The notes beneath the pieces are model-generated. The model made no database searches. It was not told where the DNA came from and worked only from the letters and a program-made list of their open reading frames with translations. Positions 19,397 through 28,105 of a stretch of DNA of 55,679 nucleotides are shown piece by piece; positions within the stretch are counted from its first letter, which is position 1, and each line of letters opens with the position of its first letter. The stretch is from an uncultured Faecalibacterium sp. (GTDB taxonomy: Bacteria > Bacillota > Clostridia > Oscillospirales > Ruminococcaceae): NCBI GenBank assembly GCA_934547065.1, contig CAKTEF010000011.1, positions 1-55,679 on the forward strand, in the 5' to 3' direction. Made by a program: the position numbers and the translations under genes.

Positions 19397-20848
19397 TTAT
19401 TTTGCGCCCCGTCCTGCAAACACAGCCCCGACGGTCCGGCACAGAATGGAGAGGTCTTCCCAGATCGTCCAGTTGTCGATGTACTGGACATCCAGTTTGA
19501 CGACCTCTTCAAAATCTTCAATATTGCTCCGGCCGCTCACCTGCCAAAGGCCGGTGATGCCGGGCTTCATCGACAGCCGCCGCTTGTGGTGGCTGTCATA
19601 CTGCTTATATTCGTCCAGCGTCGGCGGGCGGGTGCCCACCAGGCTCATCGAGCCCATCACCACATCAAAAAACTGCGGCAGTTCGTCGATGCTGGTCCGG
19701 CGGATAAATCGTCCCACCTTGGTGATGCGGGGATCATCCTCCATTTTGAACATCAGGCCGTTCATTTCATTTTTAGCCATCAGATCCTTTTTGCGTTCCT
19801 CCGCATCCACGTACATGCTGCGGAGCTTATGGATGTAGAACACGCGGCCATTGCGGCCCACCCGGCGCTGCTTGAAGATCAGCGGGCCGGGGCTTTCCAG
19901 CTTGAGGGGGATGGCCACGATCGCAATGATCGGGATGCTGATGATGCAGCCCACCAGGCCGCCCACAATGTCCATCGCCCGCTTCAGGATCTGATCCCGC
20001 AGCTTCAGTTCCACCGTGCTCATGGTCACCACATTGCCGCCCGCACAGCGGCCCAGATTCCGGCTCATCCGCACGGCGCTGGTCTCTGCACAGCAGGCTT
20101 TTTCGATCCGGTCCAGGATCGGCAGGCGGAAATGGACCGTCAGGCCCATGCTCTCGATCTCCTCCAGATAGGGCATCAGGGTCTCGCAGCTGTCCATCGG
20201 GATATCAATGTACACTTCGTCCAGCGCTTCCTGCCGCAGCCAGTCCATAAAGGTATCGTAGTTGGCCCGGACGGGCACGCCCTCGATGCTGCCCACCGTC
20301 TCCTCCGGAGTGGCTTCCAGCACAGCGATGCCGTTGACCCGCTTGGACCAGTCGTTGCGCAGATCCCGGATGATGGGTCCCGCACACTCGCGGGTGGTCA
20401 CGATGCCCACCAGGCTCCGGATCCCCTTGGTATAGCGTGAGCGCATCAGCGCCCGCTTGAGCAGGGCGTGGAAACCCGCCATCACAAAGATATTGATGAC
20501 CGGCACAAACACCAGAAAATAGCGCGAACTCAGCATGGGAGCTTTGGTCAGCGCAAGGCAGGCTGCATCGATCAGGACCAGCAGGAAGTTGAACTGCACT
20601 GCGATCTCCACTTCCCGCGTCTGGGTGCGGGTGACGATGTTCTCGCTCTGGTCAAAGGTGAAGAACGACAGCACATACGAAAGCAGCAGCAGCAAGAACG
20701 CTTCCACCAGCTGCTCGCCCCGGAACATATCCATTTTTCCAAGAATGACATCCGTTACCAGCCATGCCAGCCCGATACTGACTGCCAGCGAGACCAGATC
20801 TGTTACAAACAGGTAACCATACTGCAGCTTTTCACGTTTTGTAACCAT
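19397..20848 (-). CDS. Undecaprenyl-phosphate sugar phosphotransferase (initiating phosphoglycosyltransferase)
   Basis: This 483-residue polyprenyl-glycosylphosphotransferase of the WbaP/CpsE type transfers a sugar phosphate to undecaprenyl phosphate and starts repeat-unit synthesis. It has four hydrophobic segments in the first 125 residues, a Rossmann-like CoA-binding-type domain (SLVGIVTTRECAGP onward), a fifth hydrophobic segment (GGLVGCIISIPIIAIVAIPL) and the catalytic region ESPGPLIFKQRRVGRNG, FYIHKLRSM, TKVGRFIRRTSIDELPQF, GSMSLVGTRPP and KPGITGLWQVSGRS. As first gene of the operon it directly follows the promoter; no chain-length regulator or tyrosine kinase gene precedes it. Confidence 0.93.
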   Translation of the reverse strand: MVTKREKLQYGYLFVTDLVSLAVSIGLAWLVTDVILGKMDMFRGEQLVEAFLLLLLSYVLSFFTFDQSENIVTRTQTREVEIAVQFNFLLVLIDAACLALTKAPMLSSRYFLVFVPVINIFVMAGFHALLKRALMRSRYTKGIRSLVGIVTTRECAGPIIRDLRNDWSKRVNGIAVLEATPEETVGSIEGVPVRANYDTFMDWLRQEALDEVYIDIPMDSCETLMPYLEEIESMGLTVHFRLPILDRIEKACCAETSAVRMSRNLGRCAGGNVVTMSTVELKLRDQILKRAMDIVGGLVGCIISIPIIAIVAIPLKLESPGPLIFKQRRVGRNGRVFYIHKLRSMYVDAEERKKDLMAKNEMNGLMFKMEDDPRITKVGRFIRRTSIDELPQFFDVVMGSMSLVGTRPPTLDEYKQYDSHHKRRLSMKPGITGLWQVSGRSNIEDFEEVVKLDVQYIDNWTIWEDLSILCRTVGAVFAGRGAK

Positions 20849-20957
20849 TGGATCTTCTTCTTCTCCTCATTCCGCACTTCTCGCTTCCACACTCGCAAAG
20901 CATCCCCTGTCCGGCTCATTCCGGACACTTCCAAAACAATTGGTTCCTATCTTTGTA

Positions 20958-20986
20958 ATTTTAGCATAAGAAAGAGATTCTTTCAA
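20958..20986 (-). promoter_or_regulatory. Promoter of the polysaccharide operon
   Basis: Minus strand TTGAAA (20981-20986), 17-base spacer, TAAAAT (20958-20963). It is the only clear promoter ahead of the nine-gene operon. Confidence 0.82.
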
Positions 20987-21280
20987 TAGAGAATCCTTTT
21001 TCTTTTCATTGGGCAAAAAAAGAAAGCATCCGCCCCTTTTTTGAAAAGAAGCCGATGCTTTGCCAGAACCCCATGATTCAATTTTTTTGACCGCTGCGAT
21101 CACGCGCACCCGCCCGCCGGATCGCTCACCGTACCGGAGGAGGGAGGAGGACAAGCCGGAAGCCGTGGCAGAGAAAGTGGTGCGGCCATTGCTCCCGGCG
21201 GACGCGGCAGTGCTGCTGCCTTGTTCAGCTGTGCCCGCGGGAAGCCGCCAGACAGGGTGACATTTGGAATCTCGCAAAAC

Positions 21281-21331
21281 AAAACGAACACATTACCGAC
21301 CATTTGAATGGTGGTTCTGTGTTCGTCTTGT
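21281..21331 (-). terminator. Terminator of tRNA-Ala
   Basis: On the minus strand ACGAACACA (21318-21326 complement) pairs with TGTGTTCGT (21284-21292 complement), with an inner ACCA/TGGT stem, followed by TTTGTTTTG. It starts about 13 bases after the CCA end. Confidence 0.8.
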
Positions 21332-21338
21332 TCTTTTT

Positions 21339-21414
<76 letters not shown>

Positions 21415-21446
21415 ACATATTTGGTTCGTGTCTTGCGACGTGGATT

Positions 21447-21475
21447 ATTATACCAGCCGTTCCTCCGGTTGTCAA
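21447..21475 (-). promoter_or_regulatory. Consensus promoter of tRNA-Ala
   Basis: Minus strand TTGACA (21470-21475), 17-base spacer, TATAAT (21447-21452): perfect in both boxes, as expected for a strongly expressed tRNA. Confidence 0.93.
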
Positions 21476-21547
21476 CCATTTTCGCAAAGTTTTTCTGCTA
21501 TTCTTCGGGGTGCAGGCAGATCATCCGGTCAATTCTCCGCTCCTACG

Positions 21548-21591
21548 CAAAACAGCGCCCCTTGCAGAAATCACTCTGCAAGGGGCGCTGT
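21548..21591 (-). terminator. Terminator after plsY
   Basis: Perfect arms ACAGCGCCCCTTGCAGA (21552-21568) and TCTGCAAGGGGCGCTGT (21575-21591) with a 6-base loop; minus strand continues TTTTGCG. Confidence 0.88.
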
Positions 21592-21604
21592 GCTTGAAAA
21601 CGGT

Positions 21605-22270
21605 TCAGTTTTTGTTTTTGTGCTTCTGGCCAAAGCGATACTCTTTGCCCGCGCGGATGCGCTGGATGTTGGCACGGTGCATGTAAATGACCATGCCGCC
21701 CATGATGGCCGCACCCACAACGCAGACCACAAGGTCGCCGGTGGGCAGGCCGCGCAGCAGCCCACAGATCAGCGTCAGCACCGGATAGGCGGCCGCCATG
21801 GTGATGCTGCCCAGCGAGACCATGCCCGTGGGGAGCAGGCAGGCCAGAAAGATCAGTGTCAGGAACGGCAGAAGCACCGGCTGGATCGCCAGGATCGCAC
21901 CGCCTGCCACCAGAACGCCCTTGCCGCCCTTGAAGCCAAAATAGATGGGCTTGGAGTGCCCCACCACGGCCAGGACAGCCGTCAGATAAACGCCAAGGTA
22001 GGGCGAGACCGCGGCATTTTCCGGCAGAAAGCCGAACAGCCACCGGCCGATGCAGACCGCCGCCACCCCTTTCAGCACATCGCCCGCTGCCGTCAGGGCG
22101 GCAGCCTTTTTGCCAAAGGTGCGCAGCATATTGGTCATACCGGCCGCACCGCTGCCATGGGTGCGGACATCGTCGTGGTACAGGTATTTGCTGACCAGAA
22201 TGCCGGTGTCCACACTGCCCAGCAGGTACGCCTGTGCCGCCGCTGCCAGGACGATCAAGATCGTCGTCAT
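21605..22270 (-). CDS. plsY: Acyl-phosphate:glycerol-3-phosphate acyltransferase
   Basis: This 221-residue integral membrane enzyme makes lysophosphatidic acid from acyl phosphate and glycerol 3-phosphate, the first step of phospholipid synthesis. PlsY motifs are visible: GSVDTGILVSK near residue 17, DVRTHGSGAAGMTNMLR near residue 34, DVLKGV near 63, and GHSKPIYFGFKGGKGV near 104. The usual GSGNxGxTN motif has alanine in place of the first asparagine. ATG 22270 follows GGGGAGG; a TTG one codon earlier is possible. It is the last gene of a DUF512-der-plsY operon. Confidence 0.93.
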   Translation of the reverse strand: MTTILIVLAAAAQAYLLGSVDTGILVSKYLYHDDVRTHGSGAAGMTNMLRTFGKKAAALTAAGDVLKGVAAVCIGRWLFGFLPENAAVSPYLGVYLTAVLAVVGHSKPIYFGFKGGKGVLVAGGAILAIQPVLLPFLTLIFLACLLPTGMVSLGSITMAAAYPVLTLICGLLRGLPTGDLVVCVVGAAIMGGMVIYMHRANIQRIRAGKEYRFGQKHKNKN

Positions 22271-22288
22271 CAAAAGATGCCTCCCCTA

Positions 22289-23632
22289 TTACACGTCTTT
22301 GGCACCCACGCTTCCGGTGCCGCGCTCACGGATGACCAGACGAATGGGCGTATGTTCCAGACCAAAGTTTTCCCGGATCTGGTTGATGAGGTACCGCTGA
22401 TAGCTGAAATGGAACAGCGGCTTGGAGTTGACAAAGGCCACGAACGTCGGGGGGCGGGTAGAAGCCTGGGTCAGGTAGAAGATCTTCAGGCGGCGGCCTT
22501 TGTCGCTGGGGGGCTGCATCCGGGCCGTGGCGCGGGCCAGCATCTCGTTCAGGACACCGGTGGGCACACGGGCACCGTTCTGGGCATCCACATCGCGGAT
22601 CAGCTGCATCAGCTTGTTGACGTTGTAGCCCGTCTGTGCCGAGATGAAGATGATGGGGGCATAGCCCATAAAGCTGAAGCACTCGGCATAGCCGCGGCGC
22701 TGCAGCTCCATGGTGTTCGTCTCCTTGCCCTCCACGGCATCCCACTTGTTGACCACGATGATGCAGGCCTTGCCCTGGTCGTGGGCATAGCCCGCCACCT
22801 TGCTGTCCTGCTCGGTAAAGCCAACGGTGGCATCCACCAGGATCAGGGCCACGCGGCTGCGCTCCACGGCGGCCAGGGCGCGCACCACCATGTAGCGTTC
22901 CAGCCCATCGGTGATGTTGCTGCGCTTGCGCAGGCCGGCGGTATCAGTAAAGATGAACTTGCCGTAGGCGTTGTCCACCGGGGTGTCAATGGCATCGCGG
23001 GTGGTACCGGCCTCATTGGCAACGATCATCCGGTTCTCGCCCAGGATGCGGTTGGTCAGGCTGGATTTGCCCACATTGGGGCGGCCGATGATGGCCACCG
23101 GGATGCGGTCCTCCTCCACAACCGTCTCGCTGAAGTCCAGGTGGGCACACACTGCATCCAGCAGGTCGCCGGTGCCGTGGCCATGCACCGAGGAAATCGG
23201 CATCACCTCGTCAAAGCCGAGGTTGTAGAATTCGTACAGCTCCATGGGGGCTTCGCCCACCTTGTCGCACTTGTTCACGGCCAGGATCACGGGCTTGTGG
23301 CTGCGGCGCAGCATGTGGGCCACGTCTTCGTCCGAGGCGGTCAGGCCGTTGCGGACATCCACCACCATGATGATGCAGTCGGCAGTATCAATGGCGATCT
23401 GCGCCTGCTCCCGCATGTGGGCCAGGATGCCCTCAGTGGCCTTGGGCTCGATGCCGCCGGTGTCCACCAGCAGGAATTCGTGGCCGTTCCACTCGCAGTT
23501 GGCAAAGATGCGGTCACGGGTGATGCCCGGCGTATCTTCCACAATGGCCAGGCGCTGGCCGCACAGTTTATTGAACAGGGTGGATTTGCCCACATTGGGG
23601 CGGCCCACCACTGCTACGATCGGTTTGCTCAT
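22289..23632 (-). CDS. der: Ribosome-associated GTPase Der (EngA)
   Basis: This 447-residue tandem GTPase is needed for 50S ribosome subunit maturation. The first G domain shows GRPNVGKSTL (residues 10-19), DTPGITRDR, DTGG and NKCD. The second shows GRPNVGKSSL near residue 188, TTRDAID, DTAGLRKR and NKWDAVE. The C-terminal KH-like domain ends with FVNSKPLFHFSYQRYLINQI and IRLVIRERG, as in the family. ATG 23632 follows GAAAGGAGG. Next to plsY and the DUF512 protein it forms a gene neighbourhood common in Clostridia. Confidence 0.97.
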   Translation of the reverse strand: MSKPIVAVVGRPNVGKSTLFNKLCGQRLAIVEDTPGITRDRIFANCEWNGHEFLLVDTGGIEPKATEGILAHMREQAQIAIDTADCIIMVVDVRNGLTASDEDVAHMLRRSHKPVILAVNKCDKVGEAPMELYEFYNLGFDEVMPISSVHGHGTGDLLDAVCAHLDFSETVVEEDRIPVAIIGRPNVGKSSLTNRILGENRMIVANEAGTTRDAIDTPVDNAYGKFIFTDTAGLRKRSNITDGLERYMVVRALAAVERSRVALILVDATVGFTEQDSKVAGYAHDQGKACIIVVNKWDAVEGKETNTMELQRRGYAECFSFMGYAPIIFISAQTGYNVNKLMQLIRDVDAQNGARVPTGVLNEMLARATARMQPPSDKGRRLKIFYLTQASTRPPTFVAFVNSKPLFHFSYQRYLINQIRENFGLEHTPIRLVIRERGTGSVGAKDV

Positions 23633-23678
23633 AGGAGTCCTCCTTTCTCAGGAACCCTTCCCCAAAAGGGGGGAAGCC

Positions 23679-25016
23679 TTATCTTCGTCTCCGGGAAATA
23701 TGCAGGCCGGTGCGGAGCAGGGCCTTTGCCTCCTCGCCGCCGCTGACCGGCAGGACCTCGACCCGGACCCCCAGCCGCTCGCCCAGCTGGGCCACGGTCA
23801 CATCGTCCAGGAACGTGTCCTTTTCCTCGCGCAGCATCACAGCGGGGATGCCCAGCGTGCCGCTGGTCAGCTTTCCCTCGCACTGGGCGATGATATCGGT
23901 GGCGGTCACAAGGCCCGCCACGCCCACATTGCCGCCGAAGAAGTTGTTTTTTATGACATGCACCTTGACCTCGATCATGGGGTACTGACGGTGCAGCTCC
24001 TCCATCATCTCGCAGATCAGCGGGCCCGCCATGGTACCCGTGACCACATCCAGCTGCTTGGTGCCATACACGCGGTGGGGCTTTGCCAGCTCGTCCAGAA
24101 ACTCCTGGCGGAACAGGCACATCATGCCCACGCCGTTTTCCAGCTGGTCGAAGTCCTCGTAGAACTCCGGCGGCGGGATGGGGCGGCCCGCCTTGAGGTA
24201 CCACTCGTCGCTGGGATAGATGATGCGTTTGCCGTGGCGGCGCTTGCACTCATCCCCGAATTCTTCCAGGATGTCGATGACCGCCGCGCTCGTCTCGGCA
24301 TCATAAGGGGTCTGTTTGAACAGATTTTTGCGGTAATCCGTCACACCGCAGGGCACCGCCGCGATGCTCTGCACCATGGGGGTCAGTTCCAGCAGGTCGC
24401 CCAGGGTGCGGCGCAGCTCGTCGCCGTCGTTGATGCCGCGGCACAGCACCAGCTGGCAGTTGACGGCAATCCCACCCTCCACCAGGCGGGGCAGATACTT
24501 GAGCACCTCGCCAGCCCGCTTGTTGGCCAGCATCCGCACCCGCAGCTGGGGGTTGGTGGTGTGGACCGAGATGTTGATGGGCGAGATGTGCATCTTGATG
24601 ATGCGGTCGATCTCGTGGTCCTGCATATTGGTCATGGTGATGTAGTTGCCAAACAAAAAGCTCAGCCGCTCGTCATCATCCTTGAAATACAGGCTTTCGC
24701 GCATCCCGGGGGGCAGCTGGTCGATGAAGCAGAACATGCAGTGATTGGAGCAGGAGTGCTTGGCATCCCCCAGATACGTTTTGAAATCGCAGCCAAAGGG
24801 GCCGCGTTCTTCGCGCTGCACGTCCCACTCCCGGATGCCGTCGGCCACCCTGGCTTTCAGGTGGAAGCGCTTGCTGTCCGTATAAAAATCGTAGTCCAGG
24901 GTATCGTTCAGCTCATTTTCATCTACGCTCAGCAGTTCATCGCCGGGCTGCAGGCCCAGCTGCTCGGCCTCGCTTCCCGTCTCGATGCGCTCGATCTTGA
25001 TGGACAATCGCTTCAC
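23679..25016 (-). CDS. PDZ and radical-SAM-like DUF512 protein
   Basis: This 445-residue protein of unknown activity is widely conserved next to der in Clostridia. It begins with a short PDZ-like region (TGSEAEQLGLQPGDELLSVD, residues 13-32), then a Fe-S motif CSNHCMFCFIDQLPPGMR near residue 90 resembling a radical SAM cluster site (C-x3-C-x2-C), followed by the DUF512 region with CLFRQEFLDEL and GGNVGVAGLVTATDII. It is cytoplasmic. GTG 25016 is given; a TTG three codons later (25007) has better spacing from AGGTG and may be the real start. Its role in the der operon is not established. Confidence 0.88.
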   Translation of the reverse strand: MKRLSIKIERIETGSEAEQLGLQPGDELLSVDENELNDTLDYDFYTDSKRFHLKARVADGIREWDVQREERGPFGCDFKTYLGDAKHSCSNHCMFCFIDQLPPGMRESLYFKDDDERLSFLFGNYITMTNMQDHEIDRIIKMHISPINISVHTTNPQLRVRMLANKRAGEVLKYLPRLVEGGIAVNCQLVLCRGINDGDELRRTLGDLLELTPMVQSIAAVPCGVTDYRKNLFKQTPYDAETSAAVIDILEEFGDECKRRHGKRIIYPSDEWYLKAGRPIPPPEFYEDFDQLENGVGMMCLFRQEFLDELAKPHRVYGTKQLDVVTGTMAGPLICEMMEELHRQYPMIEVKVHVIKNNFFGGNVGVAGLVTATDIIAQCEGKLTSGTLGIPAVMLREEKDTFLDDVTVAQLGERLGVRVEVLPVSGGEEAKALLRTGLHISRRRR

Positions 25017-25171
25017 CTGCCTTTTCCGCTTTCATTCAAAGGGCCGAATTGTCATTTAAGTGCTGTATCGTTCCTTTGCTAAAATATGTTTTTTAGACAA
25101 CTCAGACCCGGATGCCAGGAAATCGCCCATTCGGGAGAACCTGCATGGAGTGCCTGAGAGGGTTTGGACAA

Positions 25172-25206
25172 AGAAAGAAGGGGAAGGCATTGCGCCATCC
25201 CCTTCT
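25172..25206 (-). terminator. Terminator after rpmF
   Basis: Minus strand AGAAGGGGA (25198-25206 complement) pairs with TCCCCTTCT (25176-25184 complement), followed by TTCTTTG. Confidence 0.75.
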
Positions 25207-25242
25207 CAACATAACACCAATGTGCCACCAATTTTGCGCAAA

Positions 25243-25422
25243 TTAGGCCTTCTTGATGACTTCCTCGCCCTTGTAGTAACCGCAGTTGCCACATGCCTGG
25301 TGGGGGAGCTTCAGAGAGCCGCAGTTGCTGCACTTGACCAGTGCGGGGGCCTCCAGCTTCCAAACATTGCTGCGACGCTTGTCGCGGCGGGCCTTGGAAA
25401 GATGTCTCTTAGGTACTGCCAT
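25243..25422 (-). CDS. rpmF: 50S ribosomal protein L32
   Basis: This 59-residue protein, MAVPKRHLSKARRDKRRSNV at the start, is a structural component of the large subunit. It keeps a zinc-ribbon pattern, CSNC and CGNCG, so this is the zinc-binding (C+) form rather than the zinc-independent paralogue. ATG 25422 follows a strong AAGGAGGTG. It lies 26 bases after the yceD stop, the classic yceD-rpmF pair, under the promoter at 25978. Confidence 0.97.
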   Translation of the reverse strand: MAVPKRHLSKARRDKRRSNVWKLEAPALVKCSNCGSLKLPHQACGNCGYYKGEEVIKKA

Positions 25423-25448
25423 ATTTTTGCACCTCCTTGATGGGTTTC

Positions 25449-25949
25449 TCAGTTCAGCAGTGATTTGAGGATCGCGAGCCTTGCGTCAACGGAAGCAGTA
25501 TTGTTCTCCTCCGGCGGGCAGACACATTCTGCCTTTTTCCTGCCGCAGCGGGGGCATAACCCCGCGCAGTCCGGGCTGCAAAGCAGCACCGTGGGGATCT
25601 GGAACAAAAACTCCTGGCTGAGCCATTCGTCCACATCCAGATGCCCTTTTTCGTCCAGCGGAAGATCGAAATCCGGATCGTCCAGATCCCGCTCCTTTGC
25701 TGTCCACTCCGCTTCCACCGTCTCTTGCCGTTCTACCGGGTCCAGACAGCGGGCGCACTCTCCGTGTACCAATGCGTTTGCCCGCAGCGTCATCCGAACC
25801 TCCTCGCCGTCCGTCTCCGCCTCAAAGCAGGCCGGAACCGGCTGTTCGATCCTTGCACCGGCAAAATCCTTTGCAGACAAATCACAGAGAAACTCTGCGT
25901 GGTAAGGCTGTGTGCCGGTTGCGATAAACTTTCTCAGGTCAAATTGCAT
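25449..25949 (-). CDS. YceD/DUF177 family protein
   Basis: This 166-residue protein starts at ATG 25949 (MQFDLRKFIA), 5 bases after GAGGTG; the frame extends further upstream but without a ribosome binding site. The DUF177 core CARCLDPVERQETVEAEW lies near residues 65-82 and a C-terminal zinc-like cluster C-PDC-GLCPRCGRKKAECVC near residues 125-145. YceD proteins are found beside rpmF across bacteria and have been linked to 23S rRNA metabolism in some species; the precise role here is inferred from that pairing. Confidence 0.9.
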   Translation of the reverse strand: MQFDLRKFIATGTQPYHAEFLCDLSAKDFAGARIEQPVPACFEAETDGEEVRMTLRANALVHGECARCLDPVERQETVEAEWTAKERDLDDPDFDLPLDEKGHLDVDEWLSQEFLFQIPTVLLCSPDCAGLCPRCGRKKAECVCPPEENNTASVDARLAILKSLLN

Positions 25950-25977
25950 AGTACACCTCATAAAAGGCTGCTTTGTT

Positions 25978-26006
25978 AGTATAGCGCCAAAGCCAACCTT
26001 TGTCAA
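25978..26006 (-). promoter_or_regulatory. Promoter of yceD-rpmF
   Basis: Minus strand TTGACA (26001-26006), 17-base spacer, TATACT (25978-25983), 29 bases before the yceD ATG. Confidence 0.92.
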
Positions 26007-26010
26007 CACC

Positions 26011-26059
26011 AAAACAGGCAGAAAACCGAAAAAATTTTGATTTTCCGGTTTCCTGCCCG
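26011..26059 (-). terminator. Terminator of pgi and the small P-loop gene
   Basis: Minus strand CGGGCAGGAAACCG (26046-26059 complement) pairs with CGGTTTTCTGCCTG (26015-26028 complement, one G-U pair), then TTTTGG. It ends just upstream of the yceD promoter. Confidence 0.8.
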
Positions 26060-26083
26060 TTGGAATGCGCTCAGTTCAGAAAA

Positions 26084-26488
26084 TTACAGGTACTTTTTCA
26101 CGTCGTGGGGCAGAGCAGCCTCGTCAGCACTGACAGTAACAGTGACCTTGACGGAATCGCCTGCAATGGCGGCCATCTCGTCCAGCACAGCGCCCAGACG
26201 GTTGATATCGTGATCCAGCACCTTCAGGATGCCGTCGATGTACAGGTCGGTGATATCGTAGTTGCTTGCCATCAGGCCAGCAATGAAGCCGTACAGCATT
26301 TCGCCGCCGGAGATCTTGTACTCGTCCAGATCGATCAGACGTGCAGAAGAAGAGATGTCGTAGGTGAGCTTCATGCCCTTTTCAACGACGACCACGTTGC
26401 CCTTGGAGGTCTTGACCGCATCATTGATCTGGTCGATCATAGCCTTGGTCTTGCCGGAGCCCTTGGTACCAACAATCAGTTTAATCAT
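26084..26488 (-). CDS. Small P-loop protein of unknown function
   Basis: This 134-residue protein opens MIKLIVGTKGSGKTKAMIDQ, a clear Walker A (residues 7-14) directly at the N-terminus, followed by VVVVEKGMKLTYDISSSARL and a C-terminal acidic helical region. It is too short for a full AAA or kinase domain; a Walker B-like hydrophobic strand ending in aspartate appears as ITDLYIDGI near residue 80. ATG 26488 follows AGGAGG. It starts 61 bases after pgi on the same strand and shares its terminator, so both are probably cotranscribed. I recall similar short ATP-binding proteins of unknown role in Ruminococcaceae. Confidence 0.8.
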   Translation of the reverse strand: MIKLIVGTKGSGKTKAMIDQINDAVKTSKGNVVVVEKGMKLTYDISSSARLIDLDEYKISGGEMLYGFIAGLMASNYDITDLYIDGILKVLDHDINRLGAVLDEMAAIAGDSVKVTVTVSADEAALPHDVKKYL

Positions 26489-26549
26489 AGTTCAGTCCTC
26501 CTGTATTTTCCACGCCTTGCGGCGGGAGATCATTTTTTACGTTCGGCTT

Positions 26550-27881
26550 TTACTTCAGCTTTGCTTCCAGCTCTGCGGTCAGGCCCTCGTAGCCGGGCTT
26601 GCCCAGCAGGGCGAACATATTCTTCTTGTAGCTTTCCACGCCGGGCTGGTTGAAGGGGTTCACGCTCAGCAGGTAGCCGCTGCAGGCGCAGGCACGCCAG
26701 AAGAAGTAGATCAGGTAGCCCACATTATAAGCAGACAGGTCGTCCACCTCGATCAGCACCTCGGGCACGCCGCCGTCGGTGTGTGCCAGAATGGTGCCTT
26801 CCATGGCCTTGCGGTTGACCACGCTCATGTTCTGGTTTGCAAGGAAGTTCAGGCCGTCAAAGTTGCCCTCCAGCGGGTCGATGAACAGATCCTGCGCGGG
26901 CTTCTTCACGTCCACGATGGTCTCGAACATGATGCGGGCACCTTCCTGAATGAACTGACCCATGGAGTGCAGGTCGGTGGAGAAGATGCAGCTTGCGGGG
27001 AACAGGCCCTTGTTGTCCTTGCCCTCGCTCTCGCCGAACAGCTGCTTATACCACTCGTTCATCAGGGTGAAGTTGGGCTCGTAGCACTCCAGGATCTCCA
27101 CAGCCTTGCCCTTGCGGTACAGGATGTTGCGGATGGCAGCGTACTTGTAAGCATCGTTGTCCTCGCTCAGCACGGAGAAGCGCTCCATGGCATCGGCAGC
27201 ACCCTTCATCAGGTCGTCGATGCTGATGCCCGCAGCGGCGATGGGCAGCAGGCCCACAGCGGAAAGGACAGAGTAGCGGCCGCCGACATCGTCGGGAACC
27301 ACAAACGTCGGCCAGCCCTGGGCATCGGCCAGCTGCTTGAGGGTTCCCTTGGCACGGTCGGTGGTGGCATAAATGCGCTTGTTGGCTTCCTCCACGCCCA
27401 CCTCATCTTCCAGCAGCTTGCGCAGCACGCGGAATGCCAGAGAAGTCTCGGTGGTAGTGCCGGACTTGGAGATGACATTGATGGAGAACTTTTTGCCTTT
27501 GCACAGGGCAATGATATCGTTCAGATAGGTAGGGCTGATGCTGTTGCCGCAGAAATAGATCTTGGGGCCGCCCTCCAGCTCATTGTGGAACTGACCCTTG
27601 ACGGCTTCGATCACAGCGCGGGCACCCAGATAGCTGCCGCCGATGCCGGCGACCACCAGGACCTCGGAGTCCTCGCGGATCTTGGCAGCCGCTGCCTTGA
27701 TCCGGGCAAATTCTTCCTTATCATAGTCGCGGGGCAGGTACATCCAGCCCAAAAAGTCGCTGCCGGGGCCATTCTTGGCTTCCAGCTGCTTGTGGGCGGC
27801 CTCCACCTGCGGGTAGATGGCCTTGTATTCCTCTTCGTTGATAAAGCCGGAGAGGTGCTTTGTGTTCAGAACGACACTCAT
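26550..27881 (-). CDS. pgi: Glucose-6-phosphate isomerase
   Basis: It interconverts glucose 6-phosphate and fructose 6-phosphate. At 443 residues it is the short bacterial/Firmicute form. Motifs are [15 protein letters not shown] near residue 80, the phosphate-binding [14 protein letters not shown] near residue 138, the loop [20 protein letters not shown] near 195, the catalytic-glutamate region [16 protein letters not shown], and the C-terminal lysine region [23 protein letters not shown] 27881 follows GGAGGT. It is separated from the carboxypeptidase gene by its own promoter. Confidence 0.97.
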   Translation of the reverse strand: MSVVLNTKHLSGFINEEEYKAIYPQVEAAHKQLEAKNGPGSDFLGWMYLPRDYDKEEFARIKAAAAKIREDSEVLVVAGIGGSYLGARAVIEAVKGQFHNELEGGPKIYFCGNSISPTYLNDIIALCKGKKFSINVISKSGTTTETSLAFRVLRKLLEDEVGVEEANKRIYATTDRAKGTLKQLADAQGWPTFVVPDDVGGRYSVLSAVGLLPIAAAGISIDDLMKGAADAMERFSVLSEDNDAYKYAAIRNILYRKGKAVEILECYEPNFTLMNEWYKQLFGESEGKDNKGLFPASCIFSTDLHSMGQFIQEGARIMFETIVDVKKPAQDLFIDPLEGNFDGLNFLANQNMSVVNRKAMEGTILAHTDGGVPEVLIEVDDLSAYNVGYLIYFFWRACACSGYLLSVNPFNQPGVESYKKNMFALLGKPGYEGLTAELEAKLK

Positions 27882-27944
27882 TCTATCAGAACCTCCAGAC
27901 GTTTTTCCAGGGCACCTGCCCTGTTGAGGGTTTTTCCTGGTATA

Positions 27945-27973
27945 AGTGTACCGTTCCTAACGTGCAAAGTCAA
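27945..27973 (-). promoter_or_regulatory. Promoter of pgi
   Basis: Minus strand TTGACT (27968-27973), 17-base spacer, TACACT (27945-27950), about 60 bases ahead of the pgi start. Confidence 0.82.
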
Positions 27974-28105
27974 GGCCAAAATCCTTGGATTTCATACAAT
28001 TTTAATAGTGTTCTTTTGGCTGTCCCGCTATCTTTTGTTCAGCCCCGCCAAAGCTGCTTTGTCATGGTGAACCACTTTTGGGCGCTGTTGTGTTCCTTTT
28101 ACACC

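Larger units (their letters stand above)
20849..21338. other. Intergenic region between polysaccharide operon and tRNA-Ala
   Basis: This 490-base stretch holds the polysaccharide operon promoter (20958-20986), its leader of about 100 bases, and the tRNA terminator (21281-21331). From about 21050 to 21280 I see a GC-rich segment with open frames on both strands but no ribosome binding site, domain or codon pattern that supports a gene. Confidence 0.6.

Noticed and set aside
20867..21277. 136-codon minus-strand frame between the polysaccharide promoter and the tRNA
   Set aside because: It spans the operon promoter, lacks a ribosome binding site and has no domain. Low-complexity Ser/Gly/Arg composition suggests chance.
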